The translations under genes were made by a program, and so were the position numbers. The notes beneath the pieces were generated by a model, which searched no databases, was not told the DNA's origin, and was given only the letters and a program-made list of their open reading frames with translations. A stretch of 10,256 bases of DNA from Spirochaetaceae bacterium (GTDB lineage Bacteria > Spirochaetota > Spirochaetia > Treponematales > Breznakiellaceae): NCBI GenBank assembly GCA_031256815.1, contig JAIRPU010000094.1, forward strand, positions 1 to 10,256, written 5' to 3'. How positions within the stretch are numbered: the stretch's first letter is position 1; every line of letters starts with the position of its first letter. Positions 5,962-10,256 of this stretch are shown here, one piece after another.

Positions 5962-6465
5962 ATGAAGAATCATATTTTATCTGTACTGGTAGAAAACAGG
6001 GCTGGAACTTTAAGCAGGGTATCGGGGCTCTTTAGCAGACGCTGCTATAATATTGACAGTCTTACAGTAGGCGAAACAGAAAATCCGGCGGTATCGCGCA
6101 TGACCATTGCCGTTTCCGGTGATGATTCTGTACTTGAACAAATTGTAAAACAGTTAAGCAAGCTTGTAGACGTTATCGCAATTCGTGAACTGGAGAATGC
6201 AAAAAGTATTCGCCGCGAGATAATGCTTGTTAAAGTCCGCGCGGACGAACACAGCCGCTCAGCTGTAGTTGAAGTTGCCGCGATTTTCCGCTCGCGCGTA
6301 ATAGATATTTCGCCGGTTACAATAACCATTGAAGCCACCGGCAGCAGCGAAAAACTTGACGGGCTGCTGCAGCTCCTGCGTCCTTACGAAATTATCGAAA
6401 TGGCGCGCACGGGTTCTGTTGCGCTTGAACGCGGCAGCGGCGTTCTTAATACTGCGCGTTTATAA
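5962..6465 (+). CDS. ilvN: Acetolactate synthase small (regulatory) subunit
   Basis: This 167-residue regulatory subunit activates acetolactate synthase, the first shared enzyme of valine, leucine and isoleucine synthesis, and confers valine feedback. The N-terminal ACT domain is clear: HILSVLVENRAGTLSRVSGLFSRR (4-27), then YNIDSLTVGETE, with the Gly-rich turn that binds valine in relatives. The C-terminal ALS small-subunit domain follows (REIMLVKVRADEHSR, then DISPVTITIEATG). Length and both domains match the IlvN/IlvH family, so it is a complete gene. AGGCGGA upstream gives the ribosome binding site, 9 bases after the tmk stop. No catalytic subunit gene (ilvB) or other branched-chain gene is in the window, so it sits apart from its expected partner or the partner lies elsewhere. 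Confidence 0.92.
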   Translation: MKNHILSVLVENRAGTLSRVSGLFSRRCYNIDSLTVGETENPAVSRMTIAVSGDDSVLEQIVKQLSKLVDVIAIRELENAKSIRREIMLVKVRADEHSRSAVVEVAAIFRSRVIDISPVTITIEATGSSEKLDGLLQLLRPYEIIEMARTGSVALERGSGVLNTARL

Positions 6466-6490
6466 TTTAACTTTACATTGCGCGCCATTT

Positions 6491-7690
6491 TTAAGGATAT
6501 ATAAATTCTTTATATTCAATCGCAGATTCAATTTGTTCTGCAGCAGGTATATGAACATTATTACAGGTTCCATTGCCTGAACAATAACTGCAGGCAGGAT
6601 ATGGGTTTGTGCTGTTAATATAAGATTCTGCTTCCTGCCGGCTTAATTTTTTGTTTGCGAGGTCAACAATATTGTTTTTGTTAAACGGTACGGCGCGCAG
6701 GTCGTTTGCCGCAGCTATAAAGCTGCATTTGCACAATACATTTTCCATCATGGTCAGCGCATTTAAATTACAGTTATTATATATTGATTCTGTTTCTTTA
6801 TCTTTATGCGCGCTGCCGGCAATGCGCCCAATATCAAGCCAGCCGCATGGAAAAGTATAGTGAAAATATTTTAATTTATGCATAACAAGGAATTCTTCAA
6901 GTTTTAAAAACGGTTTTAAATTTAATTCGCCATATTCTGAAATGGCAAATAAAATATTATGTTTTTTTGCAAGTTCTATAATATTTTTATTTGGAATTAT
7001 ACATCCATTGGTAATTATTTGAATTACTCCGATTTTTTCTTTATGCCGCAGTATAAACTTTATTATTGAAAGAATATCGCGCCGCAGCAGCGGCTCTCCG
7101 CCGGAAACAGAAAATACGCCAATAAAGTCTGTAATTCGCATAAGATTATCGAGGCTTTCCTGCAGCTTTTGCGGAGAAAAATGTCTTGGCGATTTATTAT
7201 ACTGTATCAGCGCGCTGCAGTTTTTGCATTTAAGATTGCAGCGTGTTGTTATATGCATATTAAGGCTGCCCAAAATAAAAGCATTTGGAATGCGCGCTTC
7301 TTCAGGCAAATGAGTTTTACGAATTTCGTAATCACCTTTTTTATAATTTTCGTATATATCTGGAAAATTGTTTTTAAGTTCGTATTCTTTTATATCATCA
7401 AGCGCTTTATATGATTTGTCCATATCCCAAAAAACAAAACAATCTTTAAACCGCGTCCAGCCCAATTCGCAAAACTGCCTGTGCAGCATATCTTTGTTTT
7501 TTATTGAGCATATCATTATGGAACGGGTTTTATCGCAGGATTCATGCGCGGCGCTTAAAATTGGAATGCCGCCGTAGCTTTTGCCCTGTTTGCCGGCATC
7601 ATCGTCAAAAAAAGCGTCTATAACAATGCCATTGCGCTTTGCAAGATGAAAGCTAAAAACCGACTGAATATTAAAAGGCGCAAGATACAT
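6491..7690 (-). CDS. Radical SAM protein with N-terminal nucleotide-sugar-type domain
   Basis: This is a 399-residue protein. Residues 1-90 look like a small Rossmann-type module (MYLAPFNIQSVF, then AFFDDDAGKQGKSYGGIPIL, residues 26-45). The same module is seen as a C-terminal appendage of sugar methyltransferases. The radical SAM core begins near 140 with the cluster motif Cys151-X3-Cys155-X2-Cys158 (RCNLKCKNC), and GGEP (197-200) binds the SAM amino group. The C-terminal third is Cys-rich: Cys282, Cys307, Cys320, Cys322, Cys367, Cys370 and Cys376, as in SPASM/Twitch proteins with an extra iron-sulfur cluster. The ATG follows AGGAG by 6 bases, 69 bases after the glycosyltransferase stop, in one transcription unit. 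The substrate is unknown; the neighbour suggests a sugar or envelope precursor. It converges on ilvN with a 25-base gap and no terminator that I can see. Confidence 0.85.
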   Translation of the reverse strand: MYLAPFNIQSVFSFHLAKRNGIVIDAFFDDDAGKQGKSYGGIPILSAAHESCDKTRSIMICSIKNKDMLHRQFCELGWTRFKDCFVFWDMDKSYKALDDIKEYELKNNFPDIYENYKKGDYEIRKTHLPEEARIPNAFILGSLNMHITTRCNLKCKNCSALIQYNKSPRHFSPQKLQESLDNLMRITDFIGVFSVSGGEPLLRRDILSIIKFILRHKEKIGVIQIITNGCIIPNKNIIELAKKHNILFAISEYGELNLKPFLKLEEFLVMHKLKYFHYTFPCGWLDIGRIAGSAHKDKETESIYNNCNLNALTMMENVLCKCSFIAAANDLRAVPFNKNNIVDLANKKLSRQEAESYINSTNPYPACSYCSGNGTCNNVHIPAAEQIESAIEYKEFIYP

Positions 7691-7759
7691 ATTATTCTCC
7701 TGATAAAAAAATTATTAATGGCTGATATTACAAGTTATGGTTTGTGTACCTCATTTACC

Positions 7760-8698
7760 TCATTTGGCTTCATCAAAATTTATTCGTTCTTCTTCCACAA
7801 CAACCGGACGGTTTATTAATCTTGTATTTATTGCCATAATATATTCACCTATAAAACCCATAAGAAATAATTGTAATGAACTCAAAATGAATATTCCGCC
7901 AATAACAGGAGCGGTTCCAGGAGCATCGCGGTTAAATAATTTGTAAATAAAATAACCAACAGCAATAAAAAAAGAAATTGCCGCGCATATAAATCCTGTT
8001 ATTGTTGCTATTCTTAAACCGGTATTTGTATACGAAGTAAATGCCCGTGCTGCCGTTTCGTAATGGCGGTAAAAATTATATTTTGATTTACCGGAGCGCC
8101 GCGCAGGCTGTATATATGGAATCTCTTTGCGCTTGAATCCTAAATCTGCAGGAACAGAATGTGTGTGTAAAAGCGGGTCGTTTAAGCTGCGCATTATATC
8201 TATAATTTGTTTGTCAAAAAGAGCGTATCCGGTATAATTTTCTATTTGTTCAATATCCGAAACCATCCGTATAATTTTATGGTACAGCCGCCTTATAAGC
8301 AATATAATTTTATTTTCTTTACTGTCAATTTTAACTGCGGCAACAAATTTGTAACCGGCTTCCCATTCGCGTACGAATGCCGGTATTAATTCAGGCGGAT
8401 TTTGAAAATTGGCAAATACAATTATGGAACAATCGCCTGCTGCGCTAAAATAAGCGTTATTGCGGGAATTATCCGGGCCAAAATTTCTCATATTGAATAT
8501 CGCTTTTATCTTACGGTTTTTTTCGCAAATTTCGCGTATCAATACGCGTGTATTATCCTTTGAGCAATTATCGGAAATAATTATTTCGTAATCATAACCA
8601 GAAAGCCGGTTTTCCAGAACAGAAACTACAGCGTTTGTTATTGATATAATATTTTCTTCTTCGTTATAGCACGGAATTATTATGCTGATTTTTTTCAT
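7760..8698 (-). CDS. Family 2 glycosyltransferase with C-terminal membrane helices (DPM/GtrB-like)
   Basis: This 312-residue protein has an N-terminal GT-A fold (ISIIIPCYNEEENI, 4-17; then EIIISDNCSKDNT, 38-50) and two C-terminal membrane helices at about 232-254 and 265-290. The layout matches transferases that load a sugar onto a polyprenyl phosphate at the cytoplasmic face. The tail GEYIMAINTRLINRPVVVEEERINF is typical. At the conserved acidic motif, relatives read roughly ADLQDPPE; here it is ANFQNPPE, with Asn97 and Asn100 in place of the two Asp residues. That may weaken metal and donor binding. The ATG at 8698 follows a GGACGG about 9 bases upstream. It is the first gene of a reverse-strand pair with the radical SAM protein. 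Codon use is AT-rich, unlike the adaptor next door. Confidence 0.85.
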   Translation of the reverse strand: MKKISIIIPCYNEEENIISITNAVVSVLENRLSGYDYEIIISDNCSKDNTRVLIREICEKNRKIKAIFNMRNFGPDNSRNNAYFSAAGDCSIIVFANFQNPPELIPAFVREWEAGYKFVAAVKIDSKENKIILLIRRLYHKIIRMVSDIEQIENYTGYALFDKQIIDIMRSLNDPLLHTHSVPADLGFKRKEIPYIQPARRSGKSKYNFYRHYETAARAFTSYTNTGLRIATITGFICAAISFFIAVGYFIYKLFNRDAPGTAPVIGGIFILSSLQLFLMGFIGEYIMAINTRLINRPVVVEEERINFDEAK

Positions 8699-8736
8699 CT
8701 ATTATTCCGTCCAGATGCTGTTTGAATCATTATTTA

Positions 8737-8766
8737 TATATACCGTAAAAACAGCTCCAAAATCAA
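8737..8766 (-). promoter_or_regulatory. Candidate sigma-70 promoter for the glycosyltransferase/radical SAM pair
   Basis: Read on the reverse strand, TTGATT (8766-8761) and TATATA (8742-8737) are 18 bases apart, followed by an AT-rich start region. It would place the transcript start near 8730, about 30 bases before the glycosyltransferase ATG. The rest of the 251-base divergent gap holds a GC-richer patch (about 8770-8825) and an AT-rich tract (8845-8890) before the adaptor gene. I found no convincing promoter for the adaptor. Confidence 0.45.
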
Positions 8767-8949
8767 GCTTAAAAGCGCCTCTTTTTGCGCTGCGCCCCTC
8801 CTGTGGCAGGCAGACCGCGTCCTTTTAACCAAGCCCGATTTTCGCCATACCTGTATAACAAAAAATTATAAACATTTTATAAGTTGTCTATGGCTTTGAT
8901 TTTTGAAGGCGGCTATGTTTTAAGCATTAAAATATATTAGGAGAAATAA

Positions 8950-9951
8950 ATGAAAATTACAAAGAAAAAGGGGCTGATTTTTTGCGTCCCTCTTGCCGTT
9001 GCGGGTCTGGTGTTTGTGCCCTCGCTTTTGGCACAGATTAACAAAACTTCCGCGCCGGATGTACCGGCAGCGGACGGCGGAGCGCCGCGCTCCGGCGCTG
9101 CCGGCAAGAAAGACGGCGGCAAACCGGCTGCCTCCGGCACGGTGTTCAGCGTAAAAACCGAAGACGCCGTTGTCCGCAATCTTCAGGCGTACATCGAAGT
9201 AAACGGCAATGTCGTAAGCGAGGAGCAGGTAACGGTGGTGCCGGAGATTGGAGGCAAAGTGGTCTCGATAAGAACGGCGCTCGGCGCGGCGGTGCGCAAA
9301 GGCGACCTGCTGGCACAGGTTGACGCCTCAAAGCCCGGCGCTCGGTATTCGCTAAGCCCGGTGTACGCGCCGGTTTCCGGCGTGGTCGTGGCCAGCCCGG
9401 TAAGCGCCGGCTCCACGGTGTCTACCGCCACAAGCCTTTTCACCATAGCCTCCGGCGGATTGCCGAAAATCGAGGCGCTGATTCCTGAACGGGAAGTCGG
9501 GCAACTGCGCGTAGGACTTCCGGCGGAAGTGCGCCTTGAAGCCTTCCCCGGCGAGGTCTTCAAAGCGAAGGTAGCCAAACTCTCCCCGGTGGTAGACTCC
9601 GTCTCGCGGACAAAGAGCATCACTCTGCGCTTTGACAACGGCGACCCGCGTATCAATCCGGGTATGTTCGCCCGAATCAAACTCAACACGCGCACTTATG
9701 AAAACATCGTTTCCGTCCCGCAAGACGCGGTAGTCGAGAACCGCGGCGCACAGGCGGTGTTCGTCCTTGCAAGCGGGAACGGCGAAGGAAACGCGGGGCT
9801 TGTCCGCCTTCGGGAAGTAAGCACCGGCGTTACCGTTGACGGCGAAACGGAAATTACAAGCGGGCTTGCCGCCGGCGACAAAGTTGTAACACAAGGGCAG
9901 CAGTTCCTTACAGACGGCGCACCGGTGCGCGTACTGGGAAGCAAGTCATGA
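8950..9951 (+). CDS. RND-type efflux periplasmic adaptor (HlyD/AcrA family), hairpin-less
   Basis: This 333-residue exported protein begins with a signal segment (KKK, then a hydrophobic core at 8-27, ending SLLAQ), followed by a Pro/Ala/Gly-rich linker (35-63). The lipoyl domain is split as usual, with halves at about 93-127 (VTVVPEIGGKV) and 136-168 (SPVYAPVSGVVVAS). They are joined by about ten residues instead of the long alpha-helical hairpin of AcrA. A beta-barrel (172-248) and a membrane-proximal domain (250-330, ending with the GLAAGDKVVTQG turn) follow. Loss of the hairpin is known for Borrelia BesA, which supports a spirochaete origin. Such adaptors bridge an inner-membrane RND pump to an outer-membrane channel. 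AGGAG lies 6 bases before the ATG. The expected pump gene does not follow. Codon use is strongly GC-rich. Confidence 0.88.
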   Translation: MKITKKKGLIFCVPLAVAGLVFVPSLLAQINKTSAPDVPAADGGAPRSGAAGKKDGGKPAASGTVFSVKTEDAVVRNLQAYIEVNGNVVSEEQVTVVPEIGGKVVSIRTALGAAVRKGDLLAQVDASKPGARYSLSPVYAPVSGVVVASPVSAGSTVSTATSLFTIASGGLPKIEALIPEREVGQLRVGLPAEVRLEAFPGEVFKAKVAKLSPVVDSVSRTKSITLRFDNGDPRINPGMFARIKLNTRTYENIVSVPQDAVVENRGAQAVFVLASGNGEGNAGLVRLREVSTGVTVDGETEITSGLAAGDKVVTQGQQFLTDGAPVRVLGSKS

Positions 9952-9965
9952 ACATGAGGGGATAA
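9948..9965 (+). other. Five-codon ORF at the stop of the adaptor
   Basis: An ATG overlaps the adaptor stop (ATGA), as the start of a coupled downstream gene normally would, but the frame reads M-N-M-R-G and then TAA. The next gene in such operons is usually the RND permease, so this may be the relic of its start. It could also be chance. Confidence 0.3.
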
Positions 9966-9971
9966 CTGCCT

Positions 9972-10000
9972 ACTGCTCCGCCGGTTGCCTGCGGAGCAGT
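9972..10000 (+). terminator. Hairpin downstream of the adaptor gene
   Basis: A perfect 10-bp stem (ACTGCTCCGC / GCGGAGCAGT) with a 9-base loop starts 20 bases after the adaptor stop. It is followed by a G/C-rich run instead of T residues, so it may end transcription only weakly or through Rho. It may also be a palindromic repeat of the same kind as in the left part of the window. Confidence 0.4.
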
Positions 10001-10130
10001 GGGGGCGGCGGCCGGGTTTGCTTTGTCATGGAATAAAGTTGACACAAATAGGAGAGGTGTTTAGAGAGCGCGTTTTCAGGACTGCGCGCAAGCGGCTTGG
10101 GAGGAAAATCGTAGCGGCAGCCGCAATATT

Positions 10131-10256
10131 TCATCTGCCTTTGCGGCACAATTCTTTTACAACGCCCTTAAAATAATCGAGCGTTATCGGGACAAGTTCG
10201 ACAGGCACTTGGGTAAATTCAAAGAATTCAAACAATTCCTCATCGGTAAATTGAAA
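10131..10256 (-). CDS. C-terminal end of an unrecognised protein, partial
   Basis: On the reverse strand, the window edge is open for 41 codons before a TGA at 10133-10131. The peptide reads FQFTDEELFEFFEF, then TQVPVELVPITLDYFKG, and ends VVKELCRKGR. It has a natural-looking mix of acidic and hydrophobic residues suggesting a small mostly helical C-terminus. I do not recognise the family. The opposite strand is also open here, but it has no start codon over its whole open stretch (from 10065), so the reverse reading is preferred. The 179 bases between this end and the adaptor stop hold only a hairpin and an isolated TTGACA (10039-10044). Confidence 0.5.
   Translation of the reverse strand, partial: FQFTDEELFEFFEFTQVPVELVPITLDYFKGVVKELCRKGR

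Noticed and set aside
8884..8933. Promoter for the efflux adaptor
   Set aside because: TTGAAG and TAAAAT are 19 bases apart and would start the transcript at or inside the ribosome binding site; other box pairs have wrong spacing.
9183..9894. Long reverse-strand frames under the efflux adaptor
   Set aside because: They are shadows of a GC-rich coding gene; the forward frame has complete adaptor domains.
9985..10176. Forward 63-codon frame after the adaptor
   Set aside because: It starts inside the hairpin, has no ribosome binding site and no protein-like pattern, and overlaps the better-supported reverse-strand fragment.

Overview
The window looks like a chromosomal segment of a host-associated spirochaete, most likely Treponema-like. 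This is inferred from the mix of genes, not from a diagnostic marker. The pointers are a GLUG-repeat surface protein, a metal ABC operon whose binding protein carries the GDRFPFRYF variant motif, an efflux adaptor with no alpha-hairpin (as in Borrelia BesA), and gene junctions crowded with perfect palindromes. Base composition is patchy. The middle (about 6.5-8.7 kb) is AT-rich, while the efflux adaptor and the 1.25-1.7 kb non-coding block are very GC-rich.

Layout from left to right. (1) 1-1215: the 3' part of a GLUG-repeat secreted or surface protein. (2) 1216-1741: no credible gene, but a dense array of about ten short-loop hairpins containing an imperfect duplication of about 102 bp. (3) 1742-4926: a metal-uptake locus, consisting of a small two-helix membrane protein with an HxH...CxxC loop, then znuA (lipoprotein), znuC (ATPase) and znuB (permease). 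The znuA leader holds two perfect hairpins. A 12-bp hairpin covers the znuA stop codon. The znuA-znuC gap carries an 18-bp tandem repeat whose last, degenerate copy supplies the znuC ribosome binding site. (4) 4984-6465: a tight forward run of a short ribosome-hibernation factor, thymidylate kinase (GTG start directly after the previous stop) and the acetolactate synthase small subunit. (5) 6491-8698, reverse strand: a two-gene unit transcribed from about 8730, with a family-2 glycosyltransferase followed by a radical SAM protein that has an N-terminal nucleotide-sugar-type domain. Together they suggest envelope glycan or lipid-linked sugar modification. (6) 8950-9951: an RND-type periplasmic adaptor. 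The expected permease start (ATGA overlap) dies after five codons. (7) 10131-10256: the C-terminal end of a reverse-strand gene that runs off the window.

The metal-uptake locus and its non-coding control structures are the most coherent system here. Peptide-level family calls are strong for znuABC, tmk, ilvN, hpf, the glycosyltransferase, the radical SAM core and the adaptor. They are weak for the small membrane protein and the right-edge fragment. I see no RNA gene, insertion sequence or CRISPR array.
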